Source: Pseudovibrio sp. Tun.PSC04-5.I4 (GTDB taxonomy: Bacteria > Pseudomonadota > Alphaproteobacteria > Rhizobiales > Stappiaceae). Taken from it: 64,000 bases of DNA. Numbering within the stretch: position 1 is the stretch's first letter; each line of letters starts with the position of its first letter. Shown one piece after another: positions 37,748-46,691 of this stretch. Made by a program: the position numbers and the translations under genes. Location of the stretch: positions 1,199,001 to 1,263,000 of the forward strand of contig NZ_FNLB01000006.1 of the NCBI RefSeq assembly GCF_900104145.1, written 5' to 3'. The notes beneath the pieces were generated by a model. That model made no database searches. It was not told the DNA's origin and was given only the letters and a program-made list of their open reading frames with translations.

Positions 37748-37887
37748 GTGGGGGAGAGATAAAATCAGCAGCCTGAACCCAACGCTAACTTTTGCGGGGA
37801 ACATATCTTTCCTCACGCAACATAGGGACGACGAGACCTTTTGATCCTGTTTGACGACAGTCCCTTCACCGCGTTGTATGAGGTGTT

Positions 37888-37931
37888 CATATGTGTTGGG
37901 CTCCACAATCAAGCAGAGCCCAACACATATG
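37888..37931. terminator. 16-bp perfect hairpin between convergent genes
   Basis: CATATGTGTTGGGCTC (37888-37903) and GAGCCCAACACATATG (37916-37931) are exact reverse complements with a 12-nt loop, between the convergent norF-like gene and the 757-residue gene. No strong U tract follows on either strand, so it is a probable shared 3'-end structure rather than a textbook terminator. Confidence 0.65.
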
Positions 37932-37963
37932 ATTATAAATATCTATCAGCAGTTTCTGTACCG

Positions 37964-40237
37964 TTAGGCTGCCTGTTTGAAGGCTGATGGTTTAAATTCC
38001 AAGACCCAACAAGCCTGCAGTTTGTTTTTCTTCCAAGGCAGAAGGGAACGGATACGGTACTGCACTTCACGAAGTTCCAGATAATCCGGCAAATTGGCAT
38101 CTGCACCGCCAGACTTCTTTAGAAGATCAGCCCAATCTCTGGCAAGTTTACTTGGCTCTTCAACAATGGCAAGACCATTGGCGGAATCGCCAGTAGGTTT
38201 GGAGACCAACTGCTTGTGAACGGTTGGATTCAAGAGAGCACGCAACGCGCCTTTGAGACCATGGAACTGTTCGCCATATGTTTGATCTTCTTCATCAACG
38301 ACACCGCCTGCATCCGCGCCAGCTTCTCCAGTTGGTTTATTGAGAACCGCAGTTCCTTCTTCAGTTGTTCCTTGGTTCTTCTCTTTAATAACAACATTGT
38401 ACTCACCGCTGCTTCCATCCTCCTTCGGAGTGATGGCAACATCAAATATGGCTGACCAGGATTGTTGCGCGGCCCATTTCTTGATCTTTTTGATACTGGA
38501 ACCACCGCTCATCTTTGCTATTACTTCCTTCATTGCATGGTCTTGAAGGCTGCTAATGGCATCATGGGCCGTACCATAATTCTGTAAGAGGCCATCTCCC
38601 TTTGTGCTTAGGAAGTTCTCAAGGTGGCTCTTCTTAGAAAGGATGTCTTCTGTCTGGGTCGCTTGATCGTTTTTCAGATCCTTCATATTCTCTGCAAGCT
38701 CACCAAGATCACCAGCAATACTGCGTGGCAGATTGTTCAGCAAGTTAACCTCAGAAACGGTCTCTGAAGTGTCCATTTGCTCGACAATCCATGCTGTTTT
38801 CACGGTGTCTGTCTTGGAAAAGAAACCTTGCTTAACATCGTGATAGTGAACCTGCTTGAGGCTCATATAGTCAGGCAACTGGTCACTTATATCGTGTCCG
38901 CCCGCTTGCGCTCTGGCAAGGGTTTCCCCCCATGTCATGGCCATATCAGTTGGTTTTTCGATAAAAGGCACATCATCAGAACTTGGCTCACCTGTTGGCT
39001 TTGTGGAGAGCGCTTGCTTCATTTCAGGTGAACGCAATCCGTTAAAGATCAACTCAGGTGTGTTGCTCAGTTTTTCCCTGGTGAGGTTTGTTTGAGCAAG
39101 ATTTACAGTGTTATCGTTTTGAGGGCCATTTGCATCTGGTTCAGCAGAAGATTCGCGAACCTTTGTGATGATGTCAAAATATTCCCCCGAGGTATCAATG
39201 CTCACATCAATGAGGTTAGCCCAAGGTTGAGTGGCAACCCAACTCAGCGTTTTGCGTGAGCTATTGGACTGAGCCAGGTGTTTGCGAACCATGTCCTCAG
39301 TAAGTTTTGCAAGTCCAGAAACGGCGTTATGGGCGCGGCCATTCTCATAGGAAAGCTCTTCGGCGGCAGAATCGACTGTGGCACCAAAGCTGAGAGCAGA
39401 CTGAACATCATTTGTCGTGTTCAGCGCCATACCCAGCTGTCTTGCAACAGCCATACGGTATTCAACAACTTCCTGTTCCATCTCATCAAGTTTTTTCTTT
39501 TCACTTTCTGTGACGGCATTTTCTCTAGCTTCATCAATGGTGTCGCTCATGGCCTTCCCAAAAGCGTGCTGGCGGTACAACTCATTGACGTTTGCGACAA
39601 GTGCATTGCCAAGTGTTTTGAGATTTTGGCTCAGGAAGACGAGCATTTCTTTGTGTGCATTAGTCAGTTTGTTTGGGCCACCCGAGGCGGCATTCTTCAG
39701 GAAATCAGTGAAACGTGGATCATCAGATTGTGTCTCGAAGATCTCCTTGGTGATGCTTCGGGATTCATTCTTCATATCGTTGGTGAACTGCATCCTGACC
39801 ATCTCATCAGCTTTGTCCTGAGACATGCCAAGTGTTCCCTTGACGCGCCGTTCCCATGTGGAGGCTTTGGGATCAGCATAGGCTGCTGCCGTCGGATCTT
39901 TTTTGTAGGCAGTTTTTTTGTCGTGATAGTTCTGTATGCGATCCCGGAAATTGTCGGTTTCTGGAAGGCCAATTTCCTCAAAGACGGCATGAATTGGGCT
40001 TGGCTTGTAACCCGCTGACCGTTCGATGGGAGGGCTGTCTACAATTACATAATCACTCAGGTCCGGTTCAGCTGTTCCATTGCGCTGAGCATGTGTGCCA
40101 TTCGCGCTCTGGAGTTGTTCGGCTGAGGCTCTTGCTGAGTTGGTTGAACCATCTTCATCAGGAAAGCTCCAATGAAGAGATTGGTAAACCGCTTTGGCCC
40201 AATCTTGCTGTTCAGTATTTAACTTATTTACAGGCAT
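37964..40237 (-). CDS. 757-residue protein with internal duplication, unknown function
   Basis: Not recognised. The protein opens MPVNKLNTEQQDWAKAVYQS and has SFPDED 13 residues after Trp13, a segment shared with the 905-residue protein at 10185-12902. Residues 1-290 are polar and helix-rich. Two copies of a domain follow, about 298-488 and 552-751: copy pairs include AHNAVSGL/AHDAISSL, WVATQPWANLIDVSI/WAAQQSWSAIFDVAI, STKPTGEPS/VSKPTGDSA, LPDYMSLKQVHY/LPDYLELREVQY and TAWIVEQM/QACWVLEF. No signal peptide or membrane helix. GGGGAC precedes the ATG. It stands alone between norEF and fetAB. Confidence 0.78.
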   Translation of the reverse strand: MPVNKLNTEQQDWAKAVYQSLHWSFPDEDGSTNSARASAEQLQSANGTHAQRNGTAEPDLSDYVIVDSPPIERSAGYKPSPIHAVFEEIGLPETDNFRDRIQNYHDKKTAYKKDPTAAAYADPKASTWERRVKGTLGMSQDKADEMVRMQFTNDMKNESRSITKEIFETQSDDPRFTDFLKNAASGGPNKLTNAHKEMLVFLSQNLKTLGNALVANVNELYRQHAFGKAMSDTIDEARENAVTESEKKKLDEMEQEVVEYRMAVARQLGMALNTTNDVQSALSFGATVDSAAEELSYENGRAHNAVSGLAKLTEDMVRKHLAQSNSSRKTLSWVATQPWANLIDVSIDTSGEYFDIITKVRESSAEPDANGPQNDNTVNLAQTNLTREKLSNTPELIFNGLRSPEMKQALSTKPTGEPSSDDVPFIEKPTDMAMTWGETLARAQAGGHDISDQLPDYMSLKQVHYHDVKQGFFSKTDTVKTAWIVEQMDTSETVSEVNLLNNLPRSIAGDLGELAENMKDLKNDQATQTEDILSKKSHLENFLSTKGDGLLQNYGTAHDAISSLQDHAMKEVIAKMSGGSSIKKIKKWAAQQSWSAIFDVAITPKEDGSSGEYNVVIKEKNQGTTEEGTAVLNKPTGEAGADAGGVVDEEDQTYGEQFHGLKGALRALLNPTVHKQLVSKPTGDSANGLAIVEEPSKLARDWADLLKKSGGADANLPDYLELREVQYRIRSLLPWKKNKLQACWVLEFKPSAFKQAA

Positions 40238-40698
40238 GACACGTCCCCTAGTAATTAAGTTTTGTTATTGGCTAATTATGTTGTGCTACTGCTATGCGTT
40301 TATTTTACGGCAGGTCGATAGACTTTAGTATAAAAAGTTAAAGCTATATAAATCGATAATGTCGACTTGCCCTCAAATTGAAACAACGGGAGGTGGAGTG
40401 CATTAGCGTTATTGGAAAGTTCCAGCAAACTATATCGGGGTGGGAACAACGCTTGAATAACAAACAATGCTTGATGCTTTGTAGCACTAACACATTGATC
40501 TAGAGGGTTTTGTTGCTGAGTGACCTAGTTGCAGGACGTAAGCGGAGAGAAATGAAACTCATCACAACTCTGCTCAGGATTAAAAAATGACACGCCCGTA
40601 TTGGTCGTTTGCGCTTTGAAAATAGGCGAGACGGCCCAGACACATGATCGCGTAAATGTGAAGTGTTGGGAATGATCAATACGCAGGCCCGCATCCTT
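40238..40698. other. Intergenic region without a supported gene
   Basis: About 460 bp holding the promoter of the minus-strand 757-residue gene (A/T-rich segment near 40260-40350) and the 3' flank of fetB. A 107-codon frame at 40500-40823 overlaps fetB in another register and is not supported. Confidence 0.45.
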
Positions 40699-41451
40699 CT
40701 AACCGTCCTCAAGGTAGACCGAAAACCGCAGGGCAAGGATGATTGCCAGGGTTTGGGTTGCTGAGATGCCGAGCATGATTGCGATTTGGTATTGCACGGC
40801 CTCCATGGGATTGAGGCCACCAAGGATTTGCCCAGTCATCATCCCCGGAAGGGACACCAATCCAAGTGTTGCCATACTGGCGATGACGGGAGAGGCTGCT
40901 GCTCGGAGTGAAGATTTTATGAGGAAACGGCGAGCTTCCGCCTTTGTGGCTCCCATAGTGGTGAGAAGTTCGATGCGCTCTATATCCTCTGCCGTGCGAA
41001 GTTGAAAACGCCTGAGCGCAATCACGAGAGAGCCAAGTGCATTGCCTAATAACATGCCAGCAATTGGGATTGTAATCTGTGCAGAATACCAAGGGATTGG
41101 TCGGCTAAGAACAAAAATAAACATCAATAGGACGGGAAGCATCGCCACCAGAATTGCGCCTGTTAACGGAACAACAGAGCGTAGGCGAGGCATCTTTGCT
41201 CGCCCAGCGGAGGTTACCGCAGCAATCGCTGTCATGGCGATCAGCCATATCAGGTTGAGCGCGAAATTATTATAATCAAAAACAGCCTGAAGGTAAAAGC
41301 CTACGGCCAGCAATTGAATGCTCATTCGGGTGATGGATATGGAAAGATCGCGAGCTAAGTCCTTCAGGTCCATGAACCACAGCAGACTTAAGGGGATGAG
41401 GGCCGTAACATAAAACAGAGCTAACTGGCTCCAGCTGAGTGCGCCTGTCAT
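40699..41451 (-). CDS. fetB: FetB-type iron export ABC permease
   Basis: A 250-residue membrane protein with about seven hydrophobic helices and the YbbM/FetB family blocks RMSIQLLAVGFYLQAVF, IPIAGMLLGNALGSLVIALRRF, ERIELLTTMGATKAEARRFLIKSSLRA and the late SLPGMMTGQILGGLNPMEAVQYQIAIM. In E. coli FetAB exports iron and protects from peroxide stress. Its start overlaps the fetA stop by 4 bp. Confidence 0.9.
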   Translation of the reverse strand: MTGALSWSQLALFYVTALIPLSLLWFMDLKDLARDLSISITRMSIQLLAVGFYLQAVFDYNNFALNLIWLIAMTAIAAVTSAGRAKMPRLRSVVPLTGAILVAMLPVLLMFIFVLSRPIPWYSAQITIPIAGMLLGNALGSLVIALRRFQLRTAEDIERIELLTTMGATKAEARRFLIKSSLRAAASPVIASMATLGLVSLPGMMTGQILGGLNPMEAVQYQIAIMLGISATQTLAIILALRFSVYLEDG

Positions 41452-42128
41452 CGGATCACCCCATCACCTTTGGCTGGGACATCGGGAAGTTCAATTTTGG
41501 TGGGAAACAGAGCAAGCAGCTCAGGGTCGTGTGTCACAGCAATCAATGTTTCACAGGTGTTTAACAGCAATTCTCCGCATGAGATTGCACGTTCTTTGTC
41601 TAAGGAGGCGGTCGGCTCATCTGCGATCCATAAGGGCCTTTCCAACAAGATCGCTGTGGCAATTGCCAAACGTTGGCGCTCCCCACCTGACAACTGACTG
41701 GTAGATTGATCTAGTGCTGTATCAGATAGCCCCGCTTTGCCAAGTGCAGCCATCATCCCGGTTTTATCAGGTTTTCGGTCATGATTATTGCGCAGCTCAA
41801 AGGGGGCGAACAAAGACTCCTGAACTGTTTCCCCCAAAAGACTGACCCGTTGTGGCAACCAATTGAGTTGCCTGTAAAGTGCTGCACATCCCCGTGCATT
41901 ATAGGGTTTGCCATTAAAAAGAAGATCTCCTTGATCTGGCTTTTCCAGCCCGGCCAATATCCGCAAAAAAACTGTTTTGCCCCGGCCAGAAGGTGCGCTG
42001 ATACATACCTTCTCACCTTTGTGAAGGGAAAACGAAAAATCTTGAAAGAGCTGACGTCCTTGCTTCTCGACACAAATCTTACGGGCCTCAATAAGAGGGG
42101 TTTTTTGCGGTGATTGAGAAGGGGGCAT
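41448..42128 (-). CDS. fetA: FetA-type iron export ABC ATPase
   Basis: A 226-residue ATP-binding subunit with Walker A APSGRGKT (about 46-53), the Q-loop WLPQRVSLLGETV, signature LSGGERQRLA, Walker B PLWIADEPTASLD and the switch His in VTHDP. First gene of the fetAB pair on the minus strand. A rho-independent terminator on the minus strand (42231-42261) ends the upstream nrdJ transcript before this gene, so fetAB uses its own promoter. Confidence 0.9.
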   Translation of the reverse strand: MPPSQSPQKTPLIEARKICVEKQGRQLFQDFSFSLHKGEKVCISAPSGRGKTVFLRILAGLEKPDQGDLLFNGKPYNARGCAALYRQLNWLPQRVSLLGETVQESLFAPFELRNNHDRKPDKTGMMAALGKAGLSDTALDQSTSQLSGGERQRLAIATAILLERPLWIADEPTASLDKERAISCGELLLNTCETLIAVTHDPELLALFPTKIELPDVPAKGDGVIR

Positions 42129-42230
42129 GTAAACTCCTGATTGCAGATCTCAACCTTGCGCCAATTCCCACTAAAATCAACTGATAAGCTCTTCCAAACG
42201 ATTGAACCGGATGAAGTCCAACTTGATCAT

Positions 42231-42261
42231 AAAAAAATGGCTCCAGAAATATCCGGAGCCA
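42231..42261 (-). terminator. Rho-independent terminator downstream of nrdJ
   Basis: On the minus strand TGGCTCC...GGAGCCA (plus-strand 42255-42261 with 42238-42244) with a 10-nt loop is followed by seven T residues (42237 down to 42231). Confidence 0.88.
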
Positions 42262-42276
42262 TCATTCAGGATGTGG

Positions 42277-42307
42277 TTATGTGGCAAACTTATAAGAAGC
42301 CACATAA
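42277..42307 (-). other. Perfect 9-bp hairpin in the nrdJ 3' region
   Basis: TTATGTGGC (42277-42285) and GCCACATAA (42299-42307) are exact complements with a 13-nt loop, 10 bp after the nrdJ stop and upstream of the true terminator. It may stabilise the 3' end of the message. Confidence 0.55.
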
Positions 42308-42316
42308 TCTTACATT

Positions 42317-45300
42317 TTAGCTACAGCCGCTTGTGGAGCCACAAGTGTCACACTTCAGGCAAGTGCCGTTACGCACCATGGTGAAGTTGCCACATTCCGC
42401 GCAGTTTTCGCCTTCATAGCCCTTCATGCGGGCCTGAGCGACTTGGCTTGCAACCGTCTGCCGCGGAGCAGCCGGTGTGGCTGTACCAACGGAAACAGGA
42501 GCAGCAGCAACAGAGGCTTCGCCGCCGCGCTGGAAGGCCGTCGCAATAGCGTCAGATTGAACTGAGATGGCGCCAGCCATCTGAACAGCAGGATCACCGC
42601 CCGGAACCAGACGGAACTTCTCGGTCTGACCGCGCACAAGACCATGAGACACGATCCCAGGAGCGTTGTGGCTACCTTGTCCACCTCCAGTAGAGGCGTG
42701 GGCGGTAGACGTTGCACTTCCCAAAGCTTCTGGTGGAACATGCGCCAGATCATTACGACCCAAGTAAGACACAGCCAGTTCACGGAAGATGTAATCAAGG
42801 ATGGACGTTGCATTCTTGATGGCATCATTGCCCATCACCATGCCAGCAGGCTCAAAGCGTGTGAAGGTGAACGCATCCACGTACTCTTCAAGCGGCACAC
42901 CGTATTGCAGGCCAAGAGAGATTGCGATGGCGAAGTTGTTCATCAAGGAGCGGAAGGCAGCGCCTTCTTTGTGCATGTCGATGAAGATTTCGCCAATGGT
43001 GCCATTCTCATACTCACCCGTTGTCAGGTAAACTTTATGGCCGCCAACAGAGGCTTTTTGAGTGTAACCCTTACGGCGGTTCGGCAATCTTTCCCGGTTG
43101 CGCACAGTGCGCTCAACAATGCGTTCCACGATGCGTTCTGCAACAGCTTCAACACGGGCAGTTTGCGGCTGAGCTAGGATATCTTCAACTGTATCTTCGT
43201 CATCCTCATCATCTTCCAGAAGCTGAGAGTTCAGCGGCTGAGACAACTTGGAGCCATCGCGGTAAAGTGCATTGGCTTTCAGGCCAAGCTTCCAGGACAG
43301 CATGTACGCTTCTTTACAGTCCTCAACGCTTGCCGTGTTTGGCATGTTGATGGTTTTGGAAATCGCGCCAGAGATGAACGGCTGAGCCGCTGCCATCATC
43401 TTGATGTGGCTGTCGACTGAAAGGTAACGCTTGCCAGTCCGTCCGCATGGGTTGGCACAATCAAACACAGAGTAATGCTCTTCCAACAGGTGCGGCGCAC
43501 CTTCAAGGGTCATCGCACCACACACATGTGTGTTCGCAGCTTCAATCTCAGCTTTGCTGAAACCCATGTGGGACAGGAGGTTAAATTCCATGTCGTCCAG
43601 TTGAGCAGCAGAAACGCCAAGCTTTCCGGTCAGCAGCTCGTCACCAAGGGTCCAGCGGTTGAACACAAATTTGATGTCGAACGCAGCGCCAAGAGACGCG
43701 CTGAGCTTTTCAAGCGCCGCATCATCAAAGCCTTTGGCACGCAAAGAACCGGTGTTGATAGCCGGTGCCTGTGCAATGGACCCATGCCCAACTGCAAAAG
43801 CTTCTATCTCACCAATTTCAGCTTCACTGTAGCCAAGGGTGCGAAGCGCTTCTGGAGCGGCACGGTTGATGATTTTGAAGTAACCGCCACCAGCGAGCTT
43901 TTTAAACTTCACCAAAGCAAAGTCAGGCTCAATACCGGTGGTGTCACAGTCCATAACCAGACCGATTGTACCAGTTGGTGCAATCACAGAAACCTGCGCA
44001 TTGCGGTAACCGTGTTTTTCACCAAGGGAAAGCGCAAGGTCCCAAGCTACTTTTGCACGTTCAACCAAATCTGCTTGTGGGCAGGAGGCAGCGTCCAACG
44101 GAACGGGCAGGGTGTTGAGCTTCTCATAGCCACCAGCTTCGCTGTAAGCAGCACGGCGGTGGTTACGGATCACGCGCAGCATATCTGCCGCGTTTTCTTT
44201 GTGACGCGGGAAGGCACCCAGCTCGCCAGCCATTTCAGCAGAGGTTGAATAACACACACCGGTCATGATCGCGGAGATCGCACCACACAGCGCCCGGCCT
44301 TCATCACTGTCGTAGGAGATGCCGGAGGTCATCAGCAGGCCGCCAATATTGGCGTAACCAAGACCCGTAGTCCGGTATTCGTAAGAGAGCTGAGCAATCT
44401 GCTTGGATGGGAATTGGGCCATCAAAATAGAAATCTCAAGCACAATCTGCCAGAGGCGGGTTGCATGCTCAAACTTTGAAGAATCGAACTGACCATCGTC
44501 CTGACGGAACTGCAGCAGGTTCAAGGATGCAAGGTTACACGCCGTATCATCCAGGAACATGTATTCAGAACATGGGTTGGACGCACGAATTTCACCACCC
44601 TGCGGGCAGGTGTGCCAGTCGTTGATTGTGGTGTGGTACTGCAAGCCCGGATCAGCGGATGCCCAGGCAGCATACCCAATCTGTTCCCAAAGCTCGGTTG
44701 CTTTAACGGTCTTGTGGGCTTTACCGGTTTTGCGGGCGGTCAGATCCCAGTCCGCATCATCTGTCACAGCTTTCAAGAAGCCATCAGTCACACGAACGGA
44801 GTTGTTGGAGTTCTGGCCAGCAACTGTCAGGTAAGCCTCAGAATCCCAATCGGTGTTGTAAACCGGGAAATCGATAGACTTGTAACCCTGACGGGCAAAC
44901 TGAACCACACGCTGAATGTAGTTGTCTGGAATCAGAGCCTTTTTCGCGGCGCGCATTTCGCGCTTCAGAGCAGGGTTCTTCTTCGGGTCAAAACAATCGC
45001 CGCCGCTGCCTTCGCAGTTAACGCAAGCTTTCATCACAGCCTGCAGATGCTTCTGACAGACCTTGGAACCGGTCACGATAGCCGCAACCTTCTGCTCCTC
45101 GTGAACCTTCCAGTTGACGAATTCCTCGATATCCGGATGGTCAATATCAACCACAACCATCTTCGCTGCACGCCGTGTTGTGCCGCCAGATTTGATGGCA
45201 CCAGCTGCCCGGTCACCAATTTTCAGGAAGCTCATCAGGCCCGAGGATTTACCGCCGCCCGCCAGCTTCTCACCGCTTGCACGCAGGGAGGAGAAGTTGG

Positions 45301-45997
45301 TGCCAGTGCCGGAGCCGTATTTGAACAGGCGTGCTTCACGAACCCAAAGGTCCATAATGCCGTTCTCATTCACAAGGTCATCGTCAACAGATTGAATGAA
45401 ACAGGCATGGGGTTGTGGATGCTCATAGGCTGTTGCTGAACGGGTCAACTTGCCAGTTTCAAAGTCCACGTAATGGTGGCCCTGACTTGGACCATCAATA
45501 CCGTAAGCCCAATGCAGGCCGGTGTTGAACCACTGTGGGGAGTTCGGCGCTACCTTTTGAGTAGCCAGCATGTACCGCAGCTCGTCGTAAAACGCTTGCG
45601 CATCAGCTTCGCTATCAAAGTAGCCGCCCTTCCAGCCCCAGTAGGTCCATGTGCCTGCCAGACGGTTAAAAACCTGACGGGCGTCAATTTCAGACCCAAA
45701 GCGTTTGTCCTCGTCCATCTTGGACAGAGCTTTGTCGTCAGGTGCCATGCGCCACAGCCAGGACGGAATTGTGTTTTCTTCAACCGCTTTCAGCTTGGCA
45801 GGAACGCCAGCCTTACGGAAATACTTCTGAGCCAGAATATCGGAGGCAACTTGAGAGAATTGCTTTGGAACCTGAATGTTCTCAAGGCGAAACACAATAG
45901 ATCCGTCTGGGTTACGGATTTCGCTCGTCGCATTACAGAATTCAATATCTGCGTATGGGGATTTGCCAGACGCAGTATATCGCCGCTCAATTCTCAT
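42317..45997 (-). CDS. nrdJ: Vitamin B12-dependent class II ribonucleotide reductase
   Basis: A 1226-residue adenosylcobalamin-dependent reductase of the long alphaproteobacterial type, which makes deoxyribonucleotides with or without oxygen. Visible are the early RLAGTWTYWGWKGGYF block, HACFIQSVDDDL (first active-site Cys), RLFKYGSGTGTNFSSLR, SNPCSEYMFLDDTACNLASLN, SVIAPTGTIGLVMDCDTTGIEPD, and a C-terminal zinc-ribbon-like tail with CAECG, CLKCDTCG and a final CS. The start ATG at 45997 follows GGGGC by 5 bp. Two NrdR boxes lie about 165-210 bp upstream. Monocistronic. Confidence 0.95.
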   Translation of the reverse strand: MRIERRYTASGKSPYADIEFCNATSEIRNPDGSIVFRLENIQVPKQFSQVASDILAQKYFRKAGVPAKLKAVEENTIPSWLWRMAPDDKALSKMDEDKRFGSEIDARQVFNRLAGTWTYWGWKGGYFDSEADAQAFYDELRYMLATQKVAPNSPQWFNTGLHWAYGIDGPSQGHHYVDFETGKLTRSATAYEHPQPHACFIQSVDDDLVNENGIMDLWVREARLFKYGSGTGTNFSSLRASGEKLAGGGKSSGLMSFLKIGDRAAGAIKSGGTTRRAAKMVVVDIDHPDIEEFVNWKVHEEQKVAAIVTGSKVCQKHLQAVMKACVNCEGSGGDCFDPKKNPALKREMRAAKKALIPDNYIQRVVQFARQGYKSIDFPVYNTDWDSEAYLTVAGQNSNNSVRVTDGFLKAVTDDADWDLTARKTGKAHKTVKATELWEQIGYAAWASADPGLQYHTTINDWHTCPQGGEIRASNPCSEYMFLDDTACNLASLNLLQFRQDDGQFDSSKFEHATRLWQIVLEISILMAQFPSKQIAQLSYEYRTTGLGYANIGGLLMTSGISYDSDEGRALCGAISAIMTGVCYSTSAEMAGELGAFPRHKENAADMLRVIRNHRRAAYSEAGGYEKLNTLPVPLDAASCPQADLVERAKVAWDLALSLGEKHGYRNAQVSVIAPTGTIGLVMDCDTTGIEPDFALVKFKKLAGGGYFKIINRAAPEALRTLGYSEAEIGEIEAFAVGHGSIAQAPAINTGSLRAKGFDDAALEKLSASLGAAFDIKFVFNRWTLGDELLTGKLGVSAAQLDDMEFNLLSHMGFSKAEIEAANTHVCGAMTLEGAPHLLEEHYSVFDCANPCGRTGKRYLSVDSHIKMMAAAQPFISGAISKTINMPNTASVEDCKEAYMLSWKLGLKANALYRDGSKLSQPLNSQLLEDDEDDEDTVEDILAQPQTARVEAVAERIVERIVERTVRNRERLPNRRKGYTQKASVGGHKVYLTTGEYENGTIGEIFIDMHKEGAAFRSLMNNFAIAISLGLQYGVPLEEYVDAFTFTRFEPAGMVMGNDAIKNATSILDYIFRELAVSYLGRNDLAHVPPEALGSATSTAHASTGGGQGSHNAPGIVSHGLVRGQTEKFRLVPGGDPAVQMAGAISVQSDAIATAFQRGGEASVAAAPVSVGTATPAAPRQTVASQVAQARMKGYEGENCAECGNFTMVRNGTCLKCDTCGSTSGCS

Positions 45998-46053
45998 TTT
46001 TTAGCCCCTTTCGTACCCAGTGGACCTCACTGCGATACATTCGGATTGCAAAG

Positions 46054-46102
46054 AACAATCAGTTGCAATTTTAATCAAAATCCACCGCTGGTTTTGATTG
46101 TT
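46054..46102 (-). promoter_or_regulatory. Mutually exclusive stems in the nrdJ leader
   Basis: AATCAAAA (46073-46080) pairs with TTTTGATT (46092-46099), while AACAATCA (46054-46061) can instead pair with TGATTGTT (46095-46102). The two stems use the same bases and so exclude each other. The element lies between the NrdR boxes and the start codon, 57-105 bp ahead of nrdJ. It does not look like a cobalamin riboswitch; a regulatory role is only a suggestion. Confidence 0.35.
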
Positions 46103-46160
46103 GAACTGACCGCCATTCGTTTAGGCGAGTTGTTTGTAAACGCTACGCATTTTTTGCTTA

Positions 46161-46207
46161 TAACAATATATAGTGTGCGATAGATATATTAACACAATAT
46201 TTAGTCG
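46161..46207 (-). promoter_or_regulatory. Tandem NrdR boxes upstream of nrdJ
   Basis: Two 16-bp sites match the NrdR consensus aCaCwAtATaTwGtgt: 46161-46176 (TAACAATATATAGTGT, 14 of 16) and 46192-46207 (ACACAATATTTAGTCG, 13 of 16). Their starts are 31 bp apart, the spacing typical of paired NrdR boxes. They lie upstream of nrdJ on its minus-strand promoter. NrdR is an ATP/dATP-sensing repressor of ribonucleotide reductase genes; its own gene is not in the window. Confidence 0.85.
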
Positions 46208-46691
46208 GCAATTGGCAAAAAAAAGCGACCGCTTGAAGTGAAAACTAATTCAACTTCTAGCACTCGATGCTACTGAATTTAGAAGAACTCCCGACCGAAG
46301 CCGTACAAACTGAACACGCCTTGATTTCGACCCCAAATTAGATTGAATCGGAAAGCATCGTCAAGCAGGATTTGTCCACTGGTTGTGTGCATAAGAGGGG
46401 ATGAAACACCAAATATTGTATTGTGTGTGGATTATGGGGAGCCTTAAGGAACACTGAAAAGTGGCATGGGCAGCAGAACCCTGCCATTTCCGCAGAGCCA
46501 AGCGAAAATGCAAACTCAACCTCTTTTTTTTTGGGGAGTATTTTTAGGAAAGATTATTCGGTGGATCACAGCAATTCGCCGGTAAAAAGTCTGTGCACCC
46601 CTCGCAAAATTACTCGGTAATTGTATGGAGAGATCATATATAGACTCTTACTCACCATTGATTTCTTATTATGTTGGTCTAGCGAGCAATC
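46208..46691. other. Intergenic region without a supported gene
   Basis: About 480 bp between the nrdJ promoter and the degenerate receiver gene. Short frames such as one at 46423-46620 have no recognisable product. The promoter of the receiver gene should be here; no clear terminator or RNA gene is seen. Confidence 0.4.

Noticed and set aside
40500..40823. 107-codon minus-strand frame
   Set aside because: Overlaps fetB in a different register and lacks similarity and a ribosome binding site.
46423..46620. 65-codon plus-strand frame
   Set aside because: Low-information translation without a ribosome binding site or family features.
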